A DNA stretch of 31,584 nucleotides from a virus, in the IMG/VR virus record IMGVR_UViG_3300041411_000218, positions 1-31,584 of that record; one strand, 5' to 3'. The position numbers were made by a program, and so were the translations under genes. The notes beneath the pieces were generated by a model, which did no database searches, was not told the DNA's origin, and worked only from the letters and a program-made list of their open reading frames with translations. Positions 15,017 through 21,888 of the stretch are shown here, piece after piece (the first letter of the stretch is position 1; every line of letters begins with the position of its first letter).

Positions 15017-16971
15017 AATTCACGGCAATAGAAAAGCGTGCGATGAAAGCAGACCCATTGGGGTTTGCTGCCGCGACACCTCGGAAAAAGCTAGGACAAA
15101 TAATCGACGAATTGGAAGCCCGTTACAGCGACCCGGAACAGGAATCGCCTTTGTCGGATGAACAATACGATTTGATTCACGATTATTACTGGAAGGGCAG
15201 AAAGAAACCTGCGAAGAAAGTGGGCGGTGTTAAGAACGTTGACATCACCCTTGAAGTTCCGATGAATAGTCTGGACAAATTCCGAACTGTTTCTGCCAAT
15301 AAACAAGCCATCTTTATGCGTGCGACAAGCTACGTTATTTCCGACAAGGAAGACGGGATTAGTTTGGCGATTACGTATGACGGTGGCGTTCCTGTTTTGG
15401 CAACAACACGCGGTGAAACTGGTTTAGTCGGTAAGAACGTGAGCAAGGTTATTCCGCTCCTGAACATACCGAAGAAAATCGCTTACAAAAAACGCTTTAT
15501 GGTTCGCGCAGAATTCACCATCGACACGAAGGTGTTTAAGAAGCATTTTCCTGACGATAAAACTGGCCGTAACACAGCCGGTGGTTTGTTGAACCGCGAC
15601 GTACCAGACAAAAATATTGCCAAGTTCCGCGTCATTTGTTACGAAATCCTCATGGGTAAAAATGCGGGGCACAAACTTAGCGACCAGCTTGAATTGCTCA
15701 AGAAATATGGTTTCGATGTTGTGCCCTACATTGTCGTTGACAAGATCAACGAAGAATTGTTAACCGACCTGCACAACCAACGCAAGAAGGATGCGGGCCG
15801 CGACATCGACGGCATTGTCGTCGCCAAAAACCAACCGTACGTGGTTACTCCCGGCTATCCCGATTATTCATACGCATTCAAAATAAACAGCCTTGAAACC
15901 GCTGTGCGTATTGTGGTCGAAGATGTTGTTTGGGAAGAAACACGATACGGCAAATGGTTCCCCCGCATCATGATTCCACCGACCATAATCGGCGGTGTGG
16001 AAGTTGAGTTCTTCACCGGTCATAACAACTTCTACATCGAACACGGTTATCTGAAACCGAAAAAGAAAAAGGGCGAGAAAGTTGCAAAGGTTCCACACGA
16101 ACCGCGCCCGATCAATAAAGGAGCTGTGATTCTTGCTGTACGTAGCGGCGACGTAATCCCCTATGTCATGCAAGTAGTGAAGGGCGCTAAAAAAGCGTCT
16201 AAGCCTAAAGCCAACTACGCAGAAGACGGCGTGCACTTGCGCGTTGTTTATTCCCACGAAGAAGGAAAGACAAATACACGTGTGGTCAAAGAGCTAGCCC
16301 ATTTCTTTTCAGAACTGGAAGTAGACGGCCTCAAACGTGGCGGTGTGCAAATCCTCGTTGATTCAGGTTATGACACTGTTAAAAAGATTCTGAAAATGTC
16401 GCGTGTCGAAGCGCAAAGCCTACCGGGTTTTGCCGATAAGAGCGGCGCACAATTACATAAGGCATTGAAAGCCTGCAAACCACGCATGACATTCTTGAAC
16501 GTCGCACGTGGGTCAGCCGCTTTCGGTGAAGGCATTGGACAATCTCGCTTAACTGCGTTGATGGAAACCGTGCCAGATTTCATGGATCACACGGATAAAT
16601 CTGTTGAAGAATTGACGAAGCTGGTCAAGACCGTTAAAGGTTTGGATAAACTCGCCGAACAGATTGCCGCGAACCTGAAAACGTTTAATAAGTTTTGCAA
16701 ACGAAATGGGATCACCTTAGCAGCAGCCGAAAAACAGGAAGTGGTCAGCTCCGCAATGGAAGGACAACGTTTCCTGTTCACGTCAATTCGTGACGCTGAA
16801 GTACAAGCGTGGATTATTGCAAATGGTGGCAAGATCGCAACGACAGTCAACCAAGCAACAACGTTGATTGTGAAAGACGAAAACGTGAGTAACGATAAGA
16901 CGAAAGCTGCTGTTAGCAAAGGGATTCCTATTGTACCAATAGCCCAATTCCGAAAGACTAACAGGATTTAA
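15013..16971 (+). CDS. NAD-dependent DNA ligase (LigA-type) with BRCT domain, zinc finger not seen
   Basis: The 652-residue enzyme seals nicks using NAD+ during phage replication and repair. Seen: an Ia-like segment ending in LSDEQYDLIHDYY (the YxxxxPxxSDxEYD region); VPMNSLDKF, matching the PMLSLDN signature; and the catalytic lysine in KEDG (112-115). RAE (165-167), DGIVVAK (266-272) and YAFK (287-290) complete nucleotidyltransferase motifs III-V. A helix-hairpin-helix-like region (LDSGYD...LPGFADKSG type, near 455-475) and a C-terminal BRCT-like domain (GQRFLFTS...GGKIATTVNQATTLIVKD) follow. The four-Cys zinc finger that normally lies between OB and HhH domains is absent by eye. Its place between structural genes is unusual. 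Confidence 0.85.
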   Translation: MKFTAIEKRAMKADPLGFAAATPRKKLGQIIDELEARYSDPEQESPLSDEQYDLIHDYYWKGRKKPAKKVGGVKNVDITLEVPMNSLDKFRTVSANKQAIFMRATSYVISDKEDGISLAITYDGGVPVLATTRGETGLVGKNVSKVIPLLNIPKKIAYKKRFMVRAEFTIDTKVFKKHFPDDKTGRNTAGGLLNRDVPDKNIAKFRVICYEILMGKNAGHKLSDQLELLKKYGFDVVPYIVVDKINEELLTDLHNQRKKDAGRDIDGIVVAKNQPYVVTPGYPDYSYAFKINSLETAVRIVVEDVVWEETRYGKWFPRIMIPPTIIGGVEVEFFTGHNNFYIEHGYLKPKKKKGEKVAKVPHEPRPINKGAVILAVRSGDVIPYVMQVVKGAKKASKPKANYAEDGVHLRVVYSHEEGKTNTRVVKELAHFFSELEVDGLKRGGVQILVDSGYDTVKKILKMSRVEAQSLPGFADKSGAQLHKALKACKPRMTFLNVARGSAAFGEGIGQSRLTALMETVPDFMDHTDKSVEELTKLVKTVKGLDKLAEQIAANLKTFNKFCKRNGITLAAAEKQEVVSSAMEGQRFLFTSIRDAEVQAWIIANGGKIATTVNQATTLIVKDENVSNDKTKAAVSKGIPIVPIAQFRKTNRI

Positions 16972-16974
16972 CCA

Positions 16975-17283
16975 ATGAACATTACCGCCCGAGTTCATGA
17001 GTTGCGCAACAGCCGTAAATTTCCGAAGGATGTTTTGGTTGTTGAACACCACGAAAAAGAAGGGATTCCCGCTCGCATTAGCGTGATGCTTTACGGTGCT
17101 GGTTTGGCCGTGGCAACATTGGAGCGTGATGACCTGTGGCGTATTGCACACATTTCGAAAGACAACCACTATCGCACAGCAAAGTGGCCGGAAACGGTTA
17201 CTGCTGCGCCCAACGTTGACGGCGCTCTCCATCTGATAGAGGGATTGATTGAGTGCGTCGTACAACACGACGGAGTTGCATAA
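16975..17283 (+). CDS. Unknown small protein, 102 aa
   Basis: A 102-residue protein of unknown function, with a beta-like centre (ARISVMLYGAGLAVATLERD) and no motif. AGGATT ahead of the ATG serves as a ribosome site. It sits between the ligase and the glycosyltransferase, with only three bases on each side, so it is co-transcribed with both. Confidence 0.6.
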   Translation: MNITARVHELRNSRKFPKDVLVVEHHEKEGIPARISVMLYGAGLAVATLERDDLWRIAHISKDNHYRTAKWPETVTAAPNVDGALHLIEGLIECVVQHDGVA

Positions 17284-17286
17284 AAG

Positions 17287-18375
17287 ATGAAAATTGCCGT
17301 GTACGCAATTGCGAAAAACGAAAGCCATAACGTGGTTCGTTGGCTGGAAAATATCAAGGATGCAGATGGGATCTTTGTACTGGATACAGGCAGTACAGAC
17401 GGCACAGTTTCTTTGCTGGAACAGGGCGGTGCAACGGTCAGTAAAATGTCCGCACACAAACCGTTCCGATTCGATCACGCACGTAACGAGGCGATGAACC
17501 TTGTACCTGAAGAATTCGACGTGCTTGTCATGTTGGATTTTGATGAAATGTTGATGAATGGCTGGCGCCAAATCATCGAAGAACAATTCACGTGTGATGC
17601 TGCAAACTACACGCTTATTTACGATCATGACGAACAAGGGAACGTAACAATTTCCTATCCGCGCATGGCAATTACTCGGCGTGGTATTGGTACATGGCAA
17701 TATCCAGTGCACGAAGTTTTAACCGTGCCTGAAGGAACCGCAACGCAAGATATCACGCTGGCCTGCGTTCACTACGGCGAACCAAAAGCACCGGGTCATT
17801 ATTTCGACCTGCTGAAAATGGCGCACGAAGACGATCCAACCTGTGCACGTTCCGCGTCGTATTTGGCGCGTGAATATTACGGGATGCAGAACTGGCAAAT
17901 GGCCGATGCGTTGTACCGGAAATATTTGGAGCTTGAAACATACGCTCCATTCAAATCCGATGCAGCACGCAAAATTGGCAGCATGTGTACGGATTACTAC
18001 AATGCCGAATGGTGGTACAAACAGGCAGTGCAATACTGTTCTGACATTCGCGAATCGCATTGCGATCTTGCATCGTTTTATTTCAAACACAAACAATACG
18101 AACATGCCATCGCAAGTTTGCGTACGGCGCTCACCATCGAACGTCCCAATTATCGAATGATTTATTCGGATGTTTATTACGGCCCGATCTGGTGCCGTCA
18201 CATGCTGCTGGCGAGTTACCAGCAAGCAGGGAATCTTCGTGAAGCGATCAAAATCATGCGTGAATTTCAGCAACCTGATTCGCCTATGACGGATGCACTT
18301 CGCGCTGACATTCTACTGCTTCAGCAAAAAGTACAGGATGCCTTCCATGTTTATAGCACTTGCTTGGGCGTTTAA
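17287..18375 (+). CDS. GT-A glycosyltransferase (family 2-like) with helical-repeat C-terminus
   Basis: The protein has 362 residues. The N-terminal domain has the GT2 pattern: KIAVYAIAKNESHNVVRWL, then DTGSTDGT (33-40) for the nucleotide-sugar, then the metal-binding DxD in MLDFDEM (84-86), and a WQYPVHEVL segment typical of this subfamily. From about residue 175 the sequence turns into helical, TPR-like repeats (ALYRKYLELE; QAVQYCSDI; HAIASLRTALTIE). The sugar donor and acceptor are unknown. It could glycosylate phage DNA bases, virion proteins (the Ig-repeat proteins are candidates) or host surface polymer. It overlaps the next gene by 29 bp. Confidence 0.8.
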   Translation: MKIAVYAIAKNESHNVVRWLENIKDADGIFVLDTGSTDGTVSLLEQGGATVSKMSAHKPFRFDHARNEAMNLVPEEFDVLVMLDFDEMLMNGWRQIIEEQFTCDAANYTLIYDHDEQGNVTISYPRMAITRRGIGTWQYPVHEVLTVPEGTATQDITLACVHYGEPKAPGHYFDLLKMAHEDDPTCARSASYLAREYYGMQNWQMADALYRKYLELETYAPFKSDAARKIGSMCTDYYNAEWWYKQAVQYCSDIRESHCDLASFYFKHKQYEHAIASLRTALTIERPNYRMIYSDVYYGPIWCRHMLLASYQQAGNLREAIKIMREFQQPDSPMTDALRADILLLQQKVQDAFHVYSTCLGV

Positions 18376-19774
18376 AGACGACGAAGGCCACAAGGATCAA
18401 TCCACGTGGCGTAAACGTTTGTCGAAGGCAGAGTTTTTGAAGCTGCCTAACGCCACGCGTAAACGTTATATCGAGCTGTACCCGCATTCCAGTCACCGCT
18501 TTTTGATGGCGGGCAAAGGGAAAGACGGTGAAGAAAATGCCGATGATTTCAGCGGACATTTGAAGAACATCGTTAACAGCAAAAAGACAGTCGTTCAGAA
18601 AGTGGAATCGGGTCGCACCAAACCCACTGAAGAATACATGCAGAAAAAGGCTGAAGAACGTCGCCGAATTGCCAAGGATATTTCCGACCATAACAAGTCG
18701 AATGCTTTGGTAATTAACAAAGCGAGTTTGGACGCCGTAGACCAAATCAAAGATGACGACCTGAAGAAAAGCAGCGTAGCAATTCGGCAGAATCAGCCTG
18801 TAATTGTTGATGCTGTTAAAAAGCAGGCAGAAAAGCAACCGCATATGTATAAACGCGGTTTGGGCGCCATTAAAGATTTGTTGTCTGGTCAACGTGAACC
18901 AGAAGATCACAGCATTACAGAACGCCACGCAGCCGAACGCGTTATAACCGGCATTGCAACCATGGCAATCATGGGCGCTGGTGTTCTGGCGATGGGTGTA
19001 GCAGCGGCGCCTCTAGGCGTTCTGGCGGGTCGCCTGTTGTTCGATATGTGGTCGAAAGGTAGCGGCGGCAAACAATTGCGGGAAGACTTGCAAACGCTTG
19101 AACGCGCACGTGAGAAGAAACGCAAAGAACGTTTGAAAATTGCCGACGAATACAACGACGATCAGGAAGAAGGGAAACCAAGTAAACCAAACGTTAAGCA
19201 GCCTGTATCCGATGCTGAGCGTAAACGTCATGAAAAGATTCTGGCACGCAAGAAGGAAGGTAAATCGCTGTCTGATGCGGATAAAGAATTCGCTAAACAA
19301 ATCAGTCTGCGTGATGCCCACCAACAACGTACCAAATCGAAGTCGAAAGAATTGGCAGTTGCAGGCAACAATTTGCAGCCTCAAGGTTCGGAATTTGAAG
19401 AGCATGACGATACTATTAATTTAATCGTAGAGCAGGTTGCAGATATCATGCAATTCCACACTGCCCGCGATTTTAAAGATAGTCGCGACCATATGTTCTC
19501 CACCGCATCCGCATCCGATAGCACGCACCACCAAATGGAATACCTGTTAACACTTGCGCATTGCTACGGTTTCAAACCGAGCGGCGACGGCATGTATTTT
19601 CAGGGTATTGGCATGAAACACGTGAAAGACATTTTCCAAGGTTTGGGTTATTCGTACCAAGCTGAAGCGGACGGTGAAAAACACGTGCATACATTCAAAA
19701 AGGATGATGCTTTTGTTTCCATTGGTTCGTGTGACGGGCGCTATTACGTTCGCTATGATGGCGAATTGAGGTAA
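18347..19774 (+). CDS. Charged virion-like protein with a hydrophobic segment, 475 aa
   Basis: The start is set at the ATG at 18347 because AGGA lies eight bases upstream; ATG 18338 is also in frame but too close to that site. The 475-residue product is highly charged. One long hydrophobic stretch near residues 206-236 (GIATMAIMGAGVLAMGVAAA) could span a membrane, and long Lys/Glu/Arg helices flank it. The C-terminal 120 residues form a compact-looking, His-containing domain (HCYGFKPSGDGMYFQG; DGRYYVRYDGELR). It lies 5' of the prohead protease, so an internal or ejected head protein or a portal-associated protein is plausible. I do not recognise the family. Confidence 0.6.
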   Translation: MFIALAWAFKDDEGHKDQSTWRKRLSKAEFLKLPNATRKRYIELYPHSSHRFLMAGKGKDGEENADDFSGHLKNIVNSKKTVVQKVESGRTKPTEEYMQKKAEERRRIAKDISDHNKSNALVINKASLDAVDQIKDDDLKKSSVAIRQNQPVIVDAVKKQAEKQPHMYKRGLGAIKDLLSGQREPEDHSITERHAAERVITGIATMAIMGAGVLAMGVAAAPLGVLAGRLLFDMWSKGSGGKQLREDLQTLERAREKKRKERLKIADEYNDDQEEGKPSKPNVKQPVSDAERKRHEKILARKKEGKSLSDADKEFAKQISLRDAHQQRTKSKSKELAVAGNNLQPQGSEFEEHDDTINLIVEQVADIMQFHTARDFKDSRDHMFSTASASDSTHHQMEYLLTLAHCYGFKPSGDGMYFQGIGMKHVKDIFQGLGYSYQAEADGEKHVHTFKKDDAFVSIGSCDGRYYVRYDGELR

Positions 19775-19777
19775 AAA

Positions 19778-20113
19778 ATGCTCTCATTTCTTTGCGATCC
19801 AACTGAGCGCCATTTGCCAATGCACCAACGCACGGTAGTACACGTGTGTGACGGTGCTAAGCGAATTGCGACACTCAGTGCAACCGACGATGAATCAGAA
19901 GATCGCAGCGAGTCAACCGCAATGTGGACGGCTCGCGTGCACCACAAACAATTCGATCCTTTCATGCACGATCATGAACCAAATGAAGAAGAAAACAACG
20001 TTCACGTTGCAGCTTCTGAAGAAGGTTTGGTATCGCTGCACAACCCAACAAAAATGGACATTTCTTCTGCGCGCCAGTGGGTACGCGACGTATACACGGG
20101 AGCAAAAGATTAA
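19778..20113 (+). CDS. Unknown acidic, His-rich protein, 111 aa
   Basis: A 111-residue protein rich in His and Glu/Asp (HHKQFDPFMHDHEPNEEENN, about residues 55-74). It contains HVAASEEGL, a match to the hydrophobic-A-x-A-S motif repeated in the scaffold protein. It lies directly before the prohead protease (TAATG overlap), so it could be a small core or scaffold component processed with the others. Function unknown. Confidence 0.6.
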   Translation: MLSFLCDPTERHLPMHQRTVVHVCDGAKRIATLSATDDESEDRSESTAMWTARVHHKQFDPFMHDHEPNEEENNVHVAASEEGLVSLHNPTKMDISSARQWVRDVYTGAKD

Positions 20114-20922
20114 TGGAAAATCAATTCGAAGCAATGGCCTTTTCGTTGGGTGAACCGCCTAGCGCACCGACTGAATTGCACGGCATTACAAAGAATGGTG
20201 ATGGTTCCATTACCGTTAGTGGTGGCGTTGCAGGCGATCCGGGTGGTGCAAGTCATACGCTGGAAGCAAACATTTGGTTGCCGAAAGCTGCTGAATATCA
20301 CGGGCTTTCAAAGGACATTAACGATTACATTCTCGTTCCTGTTCCTGCAATGATTACCGATCTTCCTAACACGAATGGTGACTCTGTTTCGCTTAAAGAA
20401 TTCCTCGCATGGAACTCTGATTGCGGTCGCCAAGCGTACAAGACTTGGGAAGGTCGGCCAATGTACATTGAACACCAGCATTCGCCTGAATGGGTACGGG
20501 GTTTGATTCTCGGTTCCTATATGCGCCCAACGCGCTTTAAAAACGTTCAGAAAATGGTGTTGCTTGCTGCATTGGATCGTACCCGCGACCCACAACGTGT
20601 TGCCCGTGTATTGACGCGTGAATTGAATACGTATTCCATGGGCATGTTTTATAGTGCTTATACGTGTTCCATTTGCAGTGCCCGTGCCGGTAAAGGTATT
20701 GGTTCGCCATGCCTGCATACACGCCCGCGCAAACCAACGTATCGTCAAATGGATGGACGTTTGGCTTATCGTCGTTGCGAAAACATTACTGGTTTTGAGC
20801 TTTCATTGCTTGAAAACTTAGGTGGTCGTAGCGGCGTTGATGGCTACCGTTCTGGTTTCGGCGATCCTTCTTACGTGTCTGCAATTGGTGACACAATTCT
20901 CGACCCTCGGAGTATGCGTTAA
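20113..20922 (+). CDS. Prohead (head maturation) protease, T4 gp21-like
   Basis: The 269-residue product has the pattern of T4-type prohead core proteases of the herpesvirus-assemblin fold. It reads NTNGDSVSLKEFLAWN (86-101), then YKTWEGRPMYIEHQHS (109-124) with candidate catalytic His121 or His123. Then comes LNTYSMGMFYSAYTCSIC (171-188), carrying the likely nucleophile Ser175 in YSMG and the CxxC pair. C200-LH-202 follows, as in relatives where CSICG...CxH forms a metal-like knuckle. Its role is to cleave the scaffold and capsid N-termini in the prohead. The start is the TAATG overlap at 20113, not an upstream GTG inside the previous gene. Downstream scaffold and capsid genes agree with this role. 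Confidence 0.8.
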   Translation: MENQFEAMAFSLGEPPSAPTELHGITKNGDGSITVSGGVAGDPGGASHTLEANIWLPKAAEYHGLSKDINDYILVPVPAMITDLPNTNGDSVSLKEFLAWNSDCGRQAYKTWEGRPMYIEHQHSPEWVRGLILGSYMRPTRFKNVQKMVLLAALDRTRDPQRVARVLTRELNTYSMGMFYSAYTCSICSARAGKGIGSPCLHTRPRKPTYRQMDGRLAYRRCENITGFELSLLENLGGRSGVDGYRSGFGDPSYVSAIGDTILDPRSMR

Positions 20923-21032
20923 TGAAAGAAATGAATAGTGGTTTCGGCGATAGCATCGGTTGTGACGAAATTGGTTGCGATGAAATCAGTGGTGTAGGCG
21001 AAGGCTGCACTAACGAAGAAGAATGGGTTTAA
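20922..21032 (+). CDS. Acidic 36-aa microprotein with repeated GCDEI
   Basis: An ATG in the TAATG overlap with the protease stop opens a 36-residue frame. It contains SGFGD followed by a near-tandem repeat (IGCDEIGCDEIS) and an acidic end (NEEEW-V). SGFGD also occurs in the protease C-terminus (about residue 254), so the peptide may derive from or imitate that tail. It could be a cofactor or inhibitor of the protease, but that is speculation. Confidence 0.5.
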   Translation: MKEMNSGFGDSIGCDEIGCDEISGVGEGCTNEEEWV

Positions 21033-21041
21033 GGAAATAGC

Positions 21042-21320
21042 ATGGAAACGCGGCGTTTTAAAGTAACTGCGTCAGTCAAAGGAATGACCGCTGACTGGCA
21101 CAGACAAATAACGATGTCTAACCCACGCGAAAAGCTACGTATGACAATTGAAGCGTCTAAACGTTTCAGTAAAAGCGTTAAGGTCAGCATTGGTGATGGT
21201 TCAAAGGAAGATATTGAAACGTTTAATCGTTTAATGGAATCCAGCGTACCATTGAGCTATTACACAACGCCGCGTTTCGGCTTTAAACTCGCTACATTTG
21301 AATTCATTCTGCAACCGTAA
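21042..21320 (+). CDS. Unknown basic protein, 92 aa
   Basis: A 92-residue basic protein (ETRRFKVTASVKGM; NPREKLRMTIEASKRFSKSVKVSIG) with beta-alpha alternation and no known motif. AAGGAAAT precedes the ATG. It is the last gene before the terminator at 21370, so it closes the protease-containing unit. Function unknown. Confidence 0.6.
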   Translation: METRRFKVTASVKGMTADWHRQITMSNPREKLRMTIEASKRFSKSVKVSIGDGSKEDIETFNRLMESSVPLSYYTTPRFGFKLATFEFILQP

Positions 21321-21369
21321 TTTATTGGTAAGTAGTGAATAACTGCTTAACCTCTGTGTGTTTACCTTT

Positions 21370-21409
21370 AGCCCACTCGGTGCCCCCGCCCGCGTGGGCT
21401 TTTTTTTTG
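21370..21409 (+). terminator. Intrinsic terminator after the protease unit
   Basis: AGCCCAC (21370-21376) pairs with GTGGGCT (21394-21400), with extra inner CGG/CCG pairing. Nine T residues follow from 21400 to about 21408. The loop is C-rich. The 140-bp gap 21321-21460 holds this and the promoter-like motif at 21428; nothing else is seen in it. Confidence 0.88.
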
Positions 21410-21427
21410 TCCAAAATTCTGTTTGGA

Positions 21428-21447
21428 CTAATTTATACCTATAGCGT
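21428..21447 (+). promoter_or_regulatory. Candidate promoter motif upstream of head genes
   Basis: CTAATTTATACCTATAGCG lies between the terminator and the ribosome site AAGGAG. It shares TAATTTA and TATAG with the element at 7301. TATACC or TATAGC could act as a -10. No clear TTGACA stands at the right distance, so a phage-specific RNA polymerase or sigma switch is possible. Confidence 0.45.
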
Positions 21448-21460
21448 TAAGGAGTTTGCT

Positions 21461-21823
21461 ATGAAAGTGTTCATCGCTTTAGCAGCATCACCATTAACGG
21501 AATTGCATTTGCCGCAAACATTCGATTTGAAGAGTTTGCGCCACCATTTGGTAGACATTCCAGAGCTTCGGCAAGGGAAAATCAAATGGGAAGTTCATTA
21601 TGATTCCGTAGGCAATTCAAAGCCGCACCATAGTGCACGTGTACAGTTAACCGGCGACATGGGAACGGGGTGGTTAGAACTCGTTTTAGGTGAACGCGCA
21701 TGGCATTACACCGGCGAAACCGTCATTAATGGTGAAACGACAGATTACGAAGGCGATACCGCGCATTCATCCATTCAATCAGCGTGCCGAAAGGTTCGTG
21801 GAATGGCTCAAATGTTGTTGTAA
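21461..21823 (+). CDS. Unknown protein, 120 aa
   Basis: The start is the ATG after AAGGAG at about 21450. A longer frame from 21335 would cross the terminator and is rejected. The 120-residue product begins MKVFIALAASPL, a mildly hydrophobic N-terminus too short for a convincing signal peptide. It continues as a beta-rich protein (KIKWEVHYDSVGNS; HSARVQLTGDMGTGWLELVLGE; AWHYTGETVINGETTDYEGD). The beta pattern would fit a small head-decoration or chaperone protein. It is first in the unit that follows with the scaffold, decoration and capsid genes. Confidence 0.6.
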   Translation: MKVFIALAASPLTELHLPQTFDLKSLRHHLVDIPELRQGKIKWEVHYDSVGNSKPHHSARVQLTGDMGTGWLELVLGERAWHYTGETVINGETTDYEGDTAHSSIQSACRKVRGMAQMLL

Positions 21824-21851
21824 TGTTTTTGTTCTTTGTAATTTTTTAATG

Positions 21852-21866
21852 TGAGAGACAATCTCA
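21852..21866 (+). repeat. Small inverted repeat TGAGA-N5-TCTCA
   Basis: In the 65-bp gap before the scaffold gene, TGAGA (21852-21856) and TCTCA (21862-21866) form a five-base inverted repeat. ATACCTTTAATGGGAG follows, partly like the motif at 21433. It may be an operator or a weak mRNA hairpin; the evidence is thin. Confidence 0.3.
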
Positions 21867-21888
21867 TACCTTTAATGGGAGCTTAACC

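Noticed and set aside
21335-21460. N-terminal extension of the 120-aa gene
   Set aside because: It crosses the terminator and promoter-like region; ATG 21461 has AAGGAG upstream.
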